Assembly (NCBI RefSeq): GCF_029854215.1
Contig: NZ_CP122961.1
Location: forward strand, 2,914,001 to 2,978,000
Direction: 5' to 3'
Source: Halomonas alkaliantarctica
GTDB lineage: Bacteria > Pseudomonadota > Gammaproteobacteria > Pseudomonadales > Halomonadaceae
DNA length: 64,000 bases
The notes under the pieces are model-generated. The model was given only the letters and a program-made list of their open reading frames with translations. It did no database searches and was not told where the DNA came from. Positions 47,416 to 56,268 of this stretch are shown in pieces. Position 1 is the stretch's first letter, and each line of letters opens with the position of its first letter. The position numbers and the translations under genes were made by a program.

Positions 47416-48801
47416 TTATTGCTTACTACTCACTTTTTTAGCTAAAACCGCGAGCAGGACGCTGGTTAGCGTTGAAGCGATTAAGGCCCCAACGAATGGT
47501 CCCAGCGTGGGGATACTGCCCGGAAAACTGGCAGCCACCACACCATCTATCAGACTTCCCTGGCTTAGCCACCCAGGCAGAATGGCACCCAGCAAACCTG
47601 CGACACCCCCGGCAATCGCCGCGACCGGCGTCATTCGTTGCCAAAGCCCGAGCAGTACAGGCACCACAATGGCAGCACACAGCAGGTCGGCAATCAAAAA
47701 CAGCCGCAATACCGACAATCCCTGCAAAGCAATCAATACCACCGGAACCATCACCACTATCGTCACCCAGCGGGCAGCACCCAGGGAAACGCCCCGCTGC
47801 CCGCTACGCGCTACCACCAGCGAGGCAATGCCGTTTTGCAGCGTATCAACGCTAGAGGCCACCAAAGTGACCGCCAGCACTAAGGCGGGTAACGTTAGCC
47901 AAATGGGTGCATCGCTAAGTAAGGCAAAAAACGGCATTGGTGGGTCACCTAGAGCCACGCCACTCATCGCGGCCAACACGCCCAGACCGCCAATCACCAT
48001 GACGACAACGACTGTCATCGCCCCGCCTAACCAGGCCCCGCGCCCCAGGCTTTGATCGTCTTGAGCGGCCCACACGCGCTGCCAATAGCCTTGGTGGAAA
48101 AGGTTCGCAGCGGTTACCGCGATCACCAGCGTTAACGCTACACTGAGCGCACTGGTGATGGGTATAGACGGAAGAGCAGTCTCATTGGGAATAGTGGGAA
48201 GCCGCCATAAAGCCATGCTGCCCACCACACACAGCAGTACCAGCAACAGCCACGCCTGCCATCGGTCAGTGGCAAGGCTGGCACGCAGGCCACCCGCCGC
48301 AGTATAGATTAGCGTGGTAAGCGCTACGCCAATAATCACCAGTGTGGGTGGCACATCGGAAAGTAACGCGGTGATTGCTCCAATGGCGGTTAGCTCGGCG
48401 GCTAAAAAGCAAGCCATATAGGCGATTGATACCAGCGTCACCCAATGCCTTACTCCAGGGCCATAGCACACTTCAGCGAACTCGGCGATGCTGCGCCCTT
48501 CGGGCAGCGCACGACGAATTTTCGGCCCATACAGCCCTAAGACGATAAACGGCAACGCAGAGCCTAATGCATAGCCTGCCAGGGCGAGCGGGCCCACAAA
48601 GGCACCAATTTCAGGGGGCGCAAAGAGAATCCAAGCGCCCATCCCAGAGGCAAGAAAGGAGAGCCCCAGGGTAGACGCCGTTTGCGAGTTGCGGGCGGTA
48701 ACGTAATCATCAAGTGGGCCATCCACCCAGCGAGCACGCAGACCTAAATAAGCAAAGCAGCACAGCGCCGCGCCAAGCACGGATGACGTCAGGTAAAGCA
48801 T
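47416..48801 (-). CDS. Sodium:solute symporter family transporter under TPP riboswitch control (probable thiamine-precursor transporter)
   Basis: A 461-residue membrane protein with about 13 hydrophobic helices of the SSF fold (LAYVTARNSQT-like start; LGLSFLASGMGAWILFAPPEIG; NLFHQGYWQRVWAAQDD). The TPP riboswitch directly upstream, whose 3' strand contains the ribosome-binding site GGAGG nine bases before the ATG, shows it is repressed by thiamine pyrophosphate. SSF transporters under THI elements (ThiV type) have been predicted to import thiamine or its pyrimidine precursor. No thi biosynthesis gene is adjacent. Confidence 0.9.
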   Translation of the reverse strand: MLYLTSSVLGAALCCFAYLGLRARWVDGPLDDYVTARNSQTASTLGLSFLASGMGAWILFAPPEIGAFVGPLALAGYALGSALPFIVLGLYGPKIRRALPEGRSIAEFAEVCYGPGVRHWVTLVSIAYMACFLAAELTAIGAITALLSDVPPTLVIIGVALTTLIYTAAGGLRASLATDRWQAWLLLVLLCVVGSMALWRLPTIPNETALPSIPITSALSVALTLVIAVTAANLFHQGYWQRVWAAQDDQSLGRGAWLGGAMTVVVVMVIGGLGVLAAMSGVALGDPPMPFFALLSDAPIWLTLPALVLAVTLVASSVDTLQNGIASLVVARSGQRGVSLGAARWVTIVVMVPVVLIALQGLSVLRLFLIADLLCAAIVVPVLLGLWQRMTPVAAIAGGVAGLLGAILPGWLSQGSLIDGVVAASFPGSIPTLGPFVGALIASTLTSVLLAVLAKKVSSKQ

Positions 48802-48806
48802 GTCGC

Positions 48807-48890
48807 ACTTCCTCCGCCGGTACTAACCGGATCAGGTTCCAGGGTCTGCGCAGAACGCATCTCAGCCCGTTAAAGCAGGGCTCCCCTGGC
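48807..48890 (-). promoter_or_regulatory. TPP (THI element) riboswitch
   Basis: Read on the minus strand the element has GGGGAGCCC, then GGGCTGAGAT, then ACCCTGGAACCTGATCCGG, TTAGTACCGGCGGAGGAAG, all conserved THI-box segments in the right order. The terminal GGAGG is the ribosome-binding site of the symporter gene, so TPP binding would hide it and block translation. Confidence 0.97.
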
Positions 48891-49017
48891 GACAGTGAAT
48901 GTAGGTGTGGTTTTAAGTGCTTTTCTTAGCACTCAAGAACCATTTCAAAAGCTATTTCGAGAACTATTCTCAATCATAATCACAGCTTAGTAAAGCTTAA
49001 GGCGTGGTGGCAGCATC

Positions 49018-49599
49018 TTAGCGAGGCACACGTCCCATCAGGTAAAACTCTTCATTGGGCGGTGTGCCCGCCAGCGTGACTAACCGATTCGACAGGCCAA
49101 AAAATGCCGCGATGGCACCTATATCCCAGCAATCCTCTTGACTAAAGCCTACTTCCAGCAAGCGGGAAAGCCACTCGTCGGTCATTTCTCCGACATCGAT
49201 AGCACAGTGCATAGCAAAATCGAGCATCACCCGGTGGCGCTCGCTAATCGGCGCCACGCGATGGTTGATCGCCACCTGGTCAGCAAGTAGCGGGTCTTTA
49301 CTGTAAATACGCACCAGTGCCCCGTGGGCAACCACACAATATAGGCAGCGATTACGTGCGCTGGTAGCCACTACAATCATCTCTTTTTCGGCTTTGGTGA
49401 GGGTATCCGACTCGCGCTCCATCAACGCATCGTGATAGGCAAAGAAAGCCCGAAACTCGGCGGGGCGGTGGGCCAGCATCAAAAAAACATTGGGTACAAA
49501 ACCCGCTTTCTCCTGAACGGCCACAATGGCACTGCGAATATCTTCCGGCAGATCATCCAATGTTTCAGGCACATTAAAACGACTTAATGATGCAGACAT
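49018..49599 (-). CDS. Peroxidase-related (AhpD-like) protein
   Basis: A 193-residue alkylhydroperoxidase-D-like protein. The core has CLYCVVAHGALVR, the CxxC-plus-His motif of carboxymuconolactone-decarboxylase/AhpD folds, with KAEKEMIVVATSARNR before it. This matches the peroxidase-related enzyme subgroup. Members are thiol peroxidases or of unknown role. Start at 49599 behind GAGGTGAG; an ATG at 49629 is the alternative. It diverges from an unknown gene. Confidence 0.88.
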   Translation of the reverse strand: MSASLSRFNVPETLDDLPEDIRSAIVAVQEKAGFVPNVFLMLAHRPAEFRAFFAYHDALMERESDTLTKAEKEMIVVATSARNRCLYCVVAHGALVRIYSKDPLLADQVAINHRVAPISERHRVMLDFAMHCAIDVGEMTDEWLSRLLEVGFSQEDCWDIGAIAAFFGLSNRLVTLAGTPPNEEFYLMGRVPR

Positions 49600-49776
49600 G
49601 CTCACCTCTTTATTGTTAAGTTTAGCCATCTGGTAAAAATGGTTTAGCTGACAGGTAACAAAAAGCTAAATTAAGTCGCTTTTAATCAGCCACTCTGCTC
49701 GCCATACTGTAATTTCGATCTGTAACAAAAGCCTCGCGCTACTCTTAATAAACAGTTCGTTCAAAGGGACACTGTC

Positions 49777-50469
49777 ATGAGCCATAACGAAGCCAAGGAA
49801 CATACCCCCGGTCGTTTAAACGAGCTGTTTTCTGACCCTTACCAAGCGTTTGAAAATGATACCGATGAGCGTCAGCTACATATTCGTATCATGCTGCATA
49901 TGTTGCTTGCCCGTCCCATGAAACGGGGTCAAATGACACTCCGGGTCATTCATGGCTGGGAAAACGGCGGATGTGAGCCCGAAGACCTACAACATGTCGA
50001 CTGCAACCTCGGTGGAGTGCCTGACTTTAAGCGCGCGGTACAAGATTTTGAACACGCTTCCAAGCACAACACTCCTCTCCCAGCCGACAAAAGCGCCATT
50101 CTTGCCGCCCCACTAGCCGATGCGATTGCCGGTGCCGAAGCCGAGGGGCAGAACCTCAGCAACGACATTCGCGATACCCCAGCGCGCTGGCCAGCATTCG
50201 AGGGCGGCTTGGCCCTGTATACGCTGTTTAAAATGTACCACCGATTGATTTATGGCGAAGATGACACCTACCGCTGCACACAATGTATGACGCCGCTGGG
50301 TATGCGCGAAATACATGAGTTTCACCTTGAAGAGGGTGAATTCGCGCTACTAGTGCCAGCCGCCGAGCACTTCATGAACGAACCCTGCCTACTGGTTCTG
50401 CATGAAAGCCAGCTCGGCCCCATCGAGCAACTGCTCGAAGAAAGCCTACCTTTATTCGATAATTTTTAA
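49777..50469 (+). CDS. Hypothetical protein, 230 residues
   Basis: I do not recognise this protein. It is soluble, acidic, without signal peptide or membrane helix. AAAGGGAC precedes the ATG. A possible metal site is the CTQC pair (TYRCTQCMTPLGMREIHEFHLEEGEF) near residue 168, followed by several His and Glu. The ribosome-binding site, base composition and clean stop support real coding. It is divergent from the AhpD-like gene and convergent with mmsA, so no operon partner hints at function. Confidence 0.7.
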   Translation: MSHNEAKEHTPGRLNELFSDPYQAFENDTDERQLHIRIMLHMLLARPMKRGQMTLRVIHGWENGGCEPEDLQHVDCNLGGVPDFKRAVQDFEHASKHNTPLPADKSAILAAPLADAIAGAEAEGQNLSNDIRDTPARWPAFEGGLALYTLFKMYHRLIYGEDDTYRCTQCMTPLGMREIHEFHLEEGEFALLVPAAEHFMNEPCLLVLHESQLGPIEQLLEESLPLFDNF

Positions 50470-50482
50470 GCAACAACAGCCA

Positions 50483-50537
50483 GGACACTCCCGTCAATTG
50501 ACCCTGCTTTTTCTTTCTGCAGGGCCAATTTTCAGTA
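50483..50537. terminator. Possible bidirectional hairpin terminator
   Basis: AATTGACCCTGC..GCAGGGCCAATT forms an interrupted stem around a T-rich loop between convergent genes. The trailing T run is short. Confidence 0.4.
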
Positions 50538-50553
50538 ATGCAGGAAACGTTCT

Positions 50554-52053
50554 TTAGCCCAGCGAAATCGTGCTATTGATGCCACTGGAAACATTCTCGG
50601 GCTCAAACCAACGAGCTGTCACCGTTTTTGTTTGTGTCCAGAACGCAATCGCCTGCTTACCATTAGGCCCCAAATCTCCCAGCTTTGAAGCCCTTGAACC
50701 AGTGAAACTGAAGTAAGCAACGGGCACCGGAATCGGCACGTTAATGCCAATTTGGCCAACGTCGATATCGGTTTCAAACCGGCGCGCCACCCAACCAGAG
50801 TTGGTAAAGATGGAGGTACCGTTGCCGTTGGGGTTGGCATTGATAAAGGCAATCGCCTCATCCAGGGTTTCAACACTAACCACACACAGCACGGGGCCAA
50901 AAATCTCTTCCCGGTAAATGGTCATATCGGCGGTTACATCGGCAAACAGGGTAGGCCCCACGAAGTTACCGTTGGGGTAACCCTCTACCTGAACGTTGCG
51001 TCCATCGACCATCAGTTTGGCGCCCTCTTTCTCCCCCGCATCGATTAAACGCAGTACACGATCACGGGCTGCTGGTGACACCAAAGGACCCAAGTCCGCA
51101 TCAAGCTGAGTACCTGGGCCTACTTTCATTGCTCGGGCTGCATCGACAATATCGCTCAACCACTCACGTGCGTCTCCTACGAGCACCACCACCGAGTTGG
51201 CCATGCAGCGTTGGCCCGCAGCGCCAAAGGCTGAGCCCAGCAGGTTGTTGATCGCCTGGCTACGGTTAGCATCGGGCATGACCACACAGTGATTCTTGGC
51301 GCCCATCATCGCCTGCATGCGCTTGCCCGCTGCTGCTGCACGGTTATACAGCAGAGAACCCACGTGGGTAGAGCCGATGAACGAGAGCGCTTTAATATCC
51401 TGATGATCAGCGATTTGATTGGCCACGTCCGGTCCGCCGTGCACTACGTTGAGCACTCCCGCAGGGACACCCGCTTCGTGGGCGAGCTCCACTAAACGCA
51501 TGGTAGAGCTGGGATCTTGTTCGGAGGGCTTAAGAACAAAGGTATTACCGGTGGCAATCGCCAGCGGGAACATAAAGCAGGGCAACATAATCGGGAAGTT
51601 AAAAGCGGTAATCCCAGCCCCCACCCCCAGCGGTTGATGCATGGTGTAAACGTCTACCTCGTTGGCGGCATTTTCGGCTAATTCACCCAACTGCAGAGAG
51701 GTAATTGAACAGGCGTGCTCTACCACTTCCAGACCACGACCCACTTCGCCTTCCGCATCGGGCAGGGTTTTACCGTGCTCTTCAGTAATCAGTGCCGCCA
51801 GTTCAGCGGTATTGTCGCGAATCAGCGCCTGCAGCTTGAGCATAATACGCATGCGCTTACCCAGCGGCACTTTGCGCCACTCCTTAAACGCCTCTTTAGC
51901 GCTACTGATGGCGCGCTCTACTTCTTCAGCGGTACAGAATGGTACGCGAGCCACCACTTCTTGCGTCGCCGGGTTAACGACGTCGCGCCACTCCTGGCTT
52001 TGCGACTGCACGGGCTGACCGTCGATATACATGGGGATTTCGCGAACGGACAT
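50554..52053 (-). CDS. mmsA: CoA-acylating methylmalonate-semialdehyde dehydrogenase
   Basis: MmsA converts methylmalonate or malonate semialdehyde with NAD and CoA to propionyl- or acetyl-CoA in valine, inositol and beta-alanine degradation. The 499-residue aldehyde dehydrogenase has the start [31 protein letters not shown], the [17 protein letters not shown] segment typical of MmsA, and catalytic Cys in [12 protein letters not shown]. No mmsB is adjacent. A perfect 18-bp palindrome lies 106 bp upstream of the start. Confidence 0.96.
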   Translation of the reverse strand: MSVREIPMYIDGQPVQSQSQEWRDVVNPATQEVVARVPFCTAEEVERAISSAKEAFKEWRKVPLGKRMRIMLKLQALIRDNTAELAALITEEHGKTLPDAEGEVGRGLEVVEHACSITSLQLGELAENAANEVDVYTMHQPLGVGAGITAFNFPIMLPCFMFPLAIATGNTFVLKPSEQDPSSTMRLVELAHEAGVPAGVLNVVHGGPDVANQIADHQDIKALSFIGSTHVGSLLYNRAAAAGKRMQAMMGAKNHCVVMPDANRSQAINNLLGSAFGAAGQRCMANSVVVLVGDAREWLSDIVDAARAMKVGPGTQLDADLGPLVSPAARDRVLRLIDAGEKEGAKLMVDGRNVQVEGYPNGNFVGPTLFADVTADMTIYREEIFGPVLCVVSVETLDEAIAFINANPNGNGTSIFTNSGWVARRFETDIDVGQIGINVPIPVPVAYFSFTGSRASKLGDLGPNGKQAIAFWTQTKTVTARWFEPENVSSGINSTISLG

Positions 52054-52158
52054 AGCGCTGCTCCTATCTATGATTGTGGTTGTTATGGGTGCGAGTGATG
52101 AAAAAAGCTGTTTTTAAAGTGCATCGCGGTAAGGCAAGTACACAGGGTATAGCAGCAA

Positions 52159-52176
52159 GTTGACGTTAACGTCAAC
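52159..52176. promoter_or_regulatory. Perfect 18-bp palindrome upstream of mmsA (candidate LiuR-type operator)
   Basis: GTTGACGTTAACGTCAAC is identical to its own reverse complement. Its TTGACGTTAACGTCAA core resembles the palindromes bound by MerR-family LiuR regulators of branched-chain amino-acid and fatty-acid breakdown, which fits mmsA. The match to LiuR is from memory and unverified. Confidence 0.55.
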
Positions 52177-52338
52177 CAAGTATCACATGAGTAAACAAAA
52201 TCTACGCCCAGACGTCAATTAGCCTTTCCATTGTGCCACCGCGCTGGCTATGCTTCGGCTAGGCAACCTATGATTGGTGTGCCGCAGCCTGCGGATCACC
52301 CATGGCGAACGAGCGTGTTTACACACAGGGAATTATCT

Positions 52339-53409
52339 ATGCAGACCTTTAGCTGCCGCTGTGGCAATCCGCTGTTCTACGAAAACACCCACTGCCTTGC
52401 CTGTCAGTCAGAAGTAGGCTGGTGCCCTGCTTGTAGCAATATCGTGGCCATTGAGCCCTTGGATAACGGCGGCTATCGCTGTACCCACCCAGGCTGCGAT
52501 ACGCCGCTAATGAAGTGCCGCAACTACGCCGTTGAAAATGTGTGCAATCGTCTAGTGGTGATGGAGCACGGCAAAGCGGACACACTCTGCGACTGCTGCC
52601 GCTACAACGAAGTCATACCCGACCTCAATATTGCCGGCCATCGCGAGCGCTGGGCGGCACTAGAGGCGGCGAAAAGGCGCCTTTTTCATACTCTGGATTT
52701 ACTTAAACTTCCCCACGGCACCAAAGACGATGACATTAGTGTGCCTTTAAGCTTCTCATTTATGGCCGATGCCCTGCCCGACCAGGGATTATGGCGCTCC
52801 ACTGCCAAGCAAGAGAGGGTGTATACCGGCCATGCATCAGGGCATATCACCATCAACGTGAAAGAAGCCGACGACGTTGAACGCGAGCGCCTGCGGGTCG
52901 ATATGAATGAATCCCACCGCACGCTGATTGGCCACTTCCGCCACGAAATCGGCCACTACTACTGGGATGTATTGGTTAAGGATCGCGATGAAGAGAATTG
53001 CCGTGCGGTATTTGGCAACCACCACCGGCCAACTTATGCCGAAGCGTTAGAGCGCTACTACCAGCAAGGGGCGCCCAGCGACTGGCCAAATCGCTTCATC
53101 TCCGCTTATGCCACCATGCACCCATGGGAAGACTTTGCTGAAACATTTGCCTACTACTTGGATATGGTCGCCGTACTGGATACAGCGCTGCACATGGGCA
53201 TTACCCACGTTGAGTACGACGGTAGCCTGGAGAGCATGCTGATTGCCTTTCATCAGGTGGGAATGGCAGTGAATGAGCTCAACCGGGACATGGGCCTGCT
53301 CGATTTGGCCCCAGGAGTGCTTGCCCCGGCGGTGCGCGAGAAGCTGGCGTACCTGCATCAAATCGTGCAGGCCGCCAGCCCGCTAGAGCGCGACTCACTC
53401 ACCGACTAG
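52339..53409 (+). CDS. Zinc-ribbon putative metallopeptidase (Peptidase_Mx type)
   Basis: A 356-residue protein from ATG 52339 (AGGGA upstream; an in-frame ATG at 52231 is unlikely). The N-terminus is a Cys-rich zinc-ribbon array (CRCGNPLFYENTHCLACQ and GWCPACSN). The catalytic domain has HEIGH (His202, Glu203, His206), the gluzincin zinc motif, and a downstream WEDFAETFAYY segment likely to hold the third ligand. No signal peptide, so cytosolic. It is convergent with the alpha-E gene, sharing overlapping stops, and belongs to the amidoligase island. Confidence 0.88.
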   Translation: MQTFSCRCGNPLFYENTHCLACQSEVGWCPACSNIVAIEPLDNGGYRCTHPGCDTPLMKCRNYAVENVCNRLVVMEHGKADTLCDCCRYNEVIPDLNIAGHRERWAALEAAKRRLFHTLDLLKLPHGTKDDDISVPLSFSFMADALPDQGLWRSTAKQERVYTGHASGHITINVKEADDVERERLRVDMNESHRTLIGHFRHEIGHYYWDVLVKDRDEENCRAVFGNHHRPTYAEALERYYQQGAPSDWPNRFISAYATMHPWEDFAETFAYYLDMVAVLDTALHMGITHVEYDGSLESMLIAFHQVGMAVNELNRDMGLLDLAPGVLAPAVREKLAYLHQIVQAASPLERDSLTD

Positions 53410-54422
53410 TCGTTATCGTTGTCCCCCGCGTGGCTTTGACTCTGGCTCTGACTCTGGGTTTGGGTTTGGGTAACGCGGGGCACGCTATCGTCATTCACAA
53501 AGTAGGTGGCGCTCAGCGTATCGTGGATGGCGGCAAAGCCGATCTGCAACTCGTCGATAAACAAGTGCAGCTTGCTGGGTGAATGGGCCAGCGCTTGGAT
53601 ATCGGCATCCACCACATCGGCGCGCACCAGCGAAACGGTTGCCGCCGGACGATCCTGGCGTGGCAGTAGGGACAGCTCATGGCCCAGGGTTTCGAGGCTG
53701 CAGGCAATCGAGCGCGGCAGGTTAGGGTCCTGCAGCAAAAAGCGCAACACATCGGGGCCGCGCACGCGCAAGCGCACCTGCTGGCGGTACATTTGGTAAG
53801 CAGTGAGCGACTTGAGCACGCTCATCCACTGCAGGTTCTCAAACGGCAGCAATTCTTCAGGGTTTTGCGGTAGCAGGCTGGCAGAGCGAACATCCACAAT
53901 ACGGGTGGTCATATCGGCCCGCTCTAACTGGCGCCCCAGCTCAATAAAAGTGCGGGCAGGGCCATGGCTTAACGTGCCTTCAATCAGCCCCGTCAGCGTC
54001 TGGCAGCCACGAATAACGCTTTTAAGAAAGCTATCGCGACGGCGTGGACTAACACCGTTTTCGGCATGATCGGCGACGCTCAGATAGAGCTGATTAACCT
54101 CTTCCCAAATCTCCCGGGGCACCACATCCCGAGTGGTTCTCAGGTTCTCACGGGCACTGGCAAGCGCGGAAATAATCGAAATATCATTGTCGGTATCGGC
54201 GCACAAAAAGTGCACCACGTTGCGCTCATCAAAATCTGTATGGCGTGCGGTAAAGGCTTCCAGACTGCCGGTCATTTCGATAAGGGGAGCCCAACCTAAC
54301 GGAAGGCGTCCCGGCAAGTCGAGCATAAGGTGGCTATTGACGCTCAATAAGCGCGCGGTATCTTCCGCTCGTTCGATATAGCGCGCCATCCAGTAGAGGT
54401 TCTCTGCAACGCGTGACAGCAT
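53406..54422 (-). CDS. Alpha-E domain protein
   Basis: A 338-residue all-helical alpha-E (COG2307) protein starting MLSRVAENLYWMARYIERAEDTARLL, the family signature rich in Glu. Conserved pieces include TTRDVVPREIWEEVNQLYL and FIELGRQLERADMTTRIVDVR. The family is predicted to act with circularly permuted ATP-grasp ligases in peptide-like amide synthesis; its own chemistry is unknown. It starts four bases after the ATP-grasp gene upstream. The C-terminal 20 residues are a Gln-Thr/Gln-Ser repeat coded by a 6-bp repeat. Confidence 0.92.
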   Translation of the reverse strand: MLSRVAENLYWMARYIERAEDTARLLSVNSHLMLDLPGRLPLGWAPLIEMTGSLEAFTARHTDFDERNVVHFLCADTDNDISIISALASARENLRTTRDVVPREIWEEVNQLYLSVADHAENGVSPRRRDSFLKSVIRGCQTLTGLIEGTLSHGPARTFIELGRQLERADMTTRIVDVRSASLLPQNPEELLPFENLQWMSVLKSLTAYQMYRQQVRLRVRGPDVLRFLLQDPNLPRSIACSLETLGHELSLLPRQDRPAATVSLVRADVVDADIQALAHSPSKLHLFIDELQIGFAAIHDTLSATYFVNDDSVPRVTQTQTQSQSQSQSHAGDNDND

Positions 54423-54426
54423 GACG

Positions 54427-55908
54427 TTAGGCTCCTTTCACCGCGGCCGCTGCCGCCTTATCGTCGGTTTCTACAATCCAGGTATCTTTACTGCCGCCAC
54501 CTTGTGAAGAGTTCACCACTAGCGACCCTTCAATCAATGCCACCCGTGTTAAGCCCCCGGTGGTGACATGAATTTCAGGACCCGAGAGGATGAAAGGGCG
54601 TAAATCCACATGGCGCGGCTGCGCCAAGCCATTTGCCAACGTCGGCGTGGTCGACAGCGCCAGGGTGGGCTGCGCCATATAGTTGCGCGGATTCGCCGTA
54701 ATCAAGCGGGCAAACTCTTCGCGGGTCTCTTTGGTTGAACGTGGGCCAATCAGCATGCCGTAGCCCCCTGACTCATTGGCCGGTTTCACCACCAGTTCAT
54801 CCAGGTGGTCGAGTACGTAGCGGCGGTCGTCCTCGAACATACACAGGTAGCTGGGCACGTTGGGGATCAGCGGCTCTTGATCGAGGTAGTAGCGAATCAA
54901 CGCGGGAACAAAGGCGTAAACCACCTTATCATCCGCCACACCAGCCCCCGGCGCATTGGCGAGCGCCACTTTCCCCGCCCGCCAGGCGCGCATTAGGCCG
55001 GCCACCCCCAGCATGGATTCAGGATTAAACGCTTCCGGGTCGAGAAACTCATCGTCTACCCGGCGGTAAATAACATCGACCCGGCGTAGCCCTTCCACGG
55101 TGCGCATGTACACCACATCATCGTCATCAACGAGTAGATCACTCCCCTGCACCAGCTCGACGCCCATCTGTTGGGCAAGATAGGCGTGTTCAAAGTAGGC
55201 AGAGTTGTAGATCCCAGGGGTTAGTACCACTACCTGGGGGTCATCCCCGGGCCTTGGCGACATCGCCGCCAGCATGTCGTATAGCTGAGCGACATAATCA
55301 TCAACAGGCAAAATTTTGCCTGAGGCAAAGAGCTCCGGCAGCACCCGCTTGGTGACGTTGCGGTTTTCCAGCATGTAGGAGACGCCGGAAGGAATGCGTA
55401 AGTTATCCTCCAGCACGTAGAGCGTGCCGTCGCCATCGCGTACGAGGTCGGAGCCACACACATGGGCCCATACGCCGTGTGGGGGATTAATGCCGACGCA
55501 CTGGGGGCGGAAATTAACCGACTGTGCCAACACCTCGGCGGGTAGCACTTTGTCCTTAATGACTTTTTGATCATGGTAAAGATCATCAATAAAGAGATTT
55601 AGCGCCTGCACGCGCTGTTTAAGGCCCGCCTCGGTTTTACGCCACTCACTGGCGGGAATAATCCGCGGCACAATATCAAAGGGCCAGGCGCGATCAATCA
55701 TCGCGCCTTCAGAATAGACCGTGAAGGTAATCCCCATGGTGCGAATAGCGATCTCTGCTGCGGTTTTCCGCTCTGCTAGCTCATCGGCGCTAAACCTTGC
55801 CAACATGTTGCACAATTCACCCGCTGACTCGCGTGGCTGTCCGGGTGCGGCCATCAGCTCATCGTAGTAATCACGACACGCATAGTTATTCCAATTCACT
55901 TGGCTCAT
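54427..55908 (-). CDS. Circularly permuted type 2 ATP-grasp protein
   Basis: A 493-residue COG2308 protein, predicted to ligate an amino group to an acyl-phosphate. Visible are YVLEDNLRIPSGVSYMLENR (metal-binding Glu and Asn), VVVLTPGIYNSAYFEHAYLA, VDVIYRRVDDEFLDPEAF, and the nucleotide-binding lysine and glycine loop VVKPANESGGYGMLIGP. This copy looks catalytically complete. It precedes the alpha-E gene in a two-gene leftward operon and is divergent from the transglutaminase-amidoligase operon. Confidence 0.93.
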   Translation of the reverse strand: MSQVNWNNYACRDYYDELMAAPGQPRESAGELCNMLARFSADELAERKTAAEIAIRTMGITFTVYSEGAMIDRAWPFDIVPRIIPASEWRKTEAGLKQRVQALNLFIDDLYHDQKVIKDKVLPAEVLAQSVNFRPQCVGINPPHGVWAHVCGSDLVRDGDGTLYVLEDNLRIPSGVSYMLENRNVTKRVLPELFASGKILPVDDYVAQLYDMLAAMSPRPGDDPQVVVLTPGIYNSAYFEHAYLAQQMGVELVQGSDLLVDDDDVVYMRTVEGLRRVDVIYRRVDDEFLDPEAFNPESMLGVAGLMRAWRAGKVALANAPGAGVADDKVVYAFVPALIRYYLDQEPLIPNVPSYLCMFEDDRRYVLDHLDELVVKPANESGGYGMLIGPRSTKETREEFARLITANPRNYMAQPTLALSTTPTLANGLAQPRHVDLRPFILSGPEIHVTTGGLTRVALIEGSLVVNSSQGGGSKDTWIVETDDKAAAAAVKGA

Positions 55909-56268
55909 GGGCGCTCTCCTAGCACTGGGGTGGAAGCGGCAACTTCCTCATTGCTAAGTGTAGGCTTGCCGCGCGCAAAACAATCAAACAATTGAGAGCA
56001 AAATGCGTACCATCTTTTGCGATATTTCAACGTTCGCTTACTTAAGCGCTACTTGACAGGGAGCATAAGAAACTTAAAACGCTTTAATGCTCTATATTGG
56101 TGCAGGAGAGTGGCATCAAGTTGGTGCATAACGTGATTTCCACTTTAGTTAAACGCCTTAGTTAAGATAGCGGCTGCAAAAAAGTAAAAGTGGAACGATA
56201 CTTGCGAAACGTTCGGTTATTCCTTAGCCCAGCCAACCGGTTGATAACGGTTCTTTAGAGGGTGGCCC
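55909..56268. other. Divergent intergenic region of the amidoligase island
   Basis: This 360-bp AT-rich gap separates the leftward ATP-grasp/alpha-E operon from the rightward transglutaminase operon and must hold both promoters. It contains a sigma-54-like element at 56191-56206 and a TTGACA at 56053-56058 with no good -10 partner. No gene of size was seen. Confidence 0.5.
56191..56206 (+). promoter_or_regulatory. Sigma-54-like promoter before the transglutaminase operon
   Basis: TGGAACGATACTTGCG fits the -24/-12 pattern TGGcacG-N4-TTGC with the exact GG-N10-GC spacing; one conserved base (C to A) differs. The predicted transcript would start about 50 bp before the coding start. An enhancer-binding protein site was not identified. 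Confidence 0.5.

Noticed and set aside
47507..48055. Plus-strand open frames opposite the symporter gene
   Set aside because: Antisense to a clear membrane protein gene; compositions are rich in Pro/Arg/Thr as expected of shadow frames.
56053..56058. TTGACA as a -35 box for the transglutaminase operon
   Set aside because: No acceptable -10 hexamer lies 16-18 bp downstream; the sigma-54-like site nearer the gene fits better.
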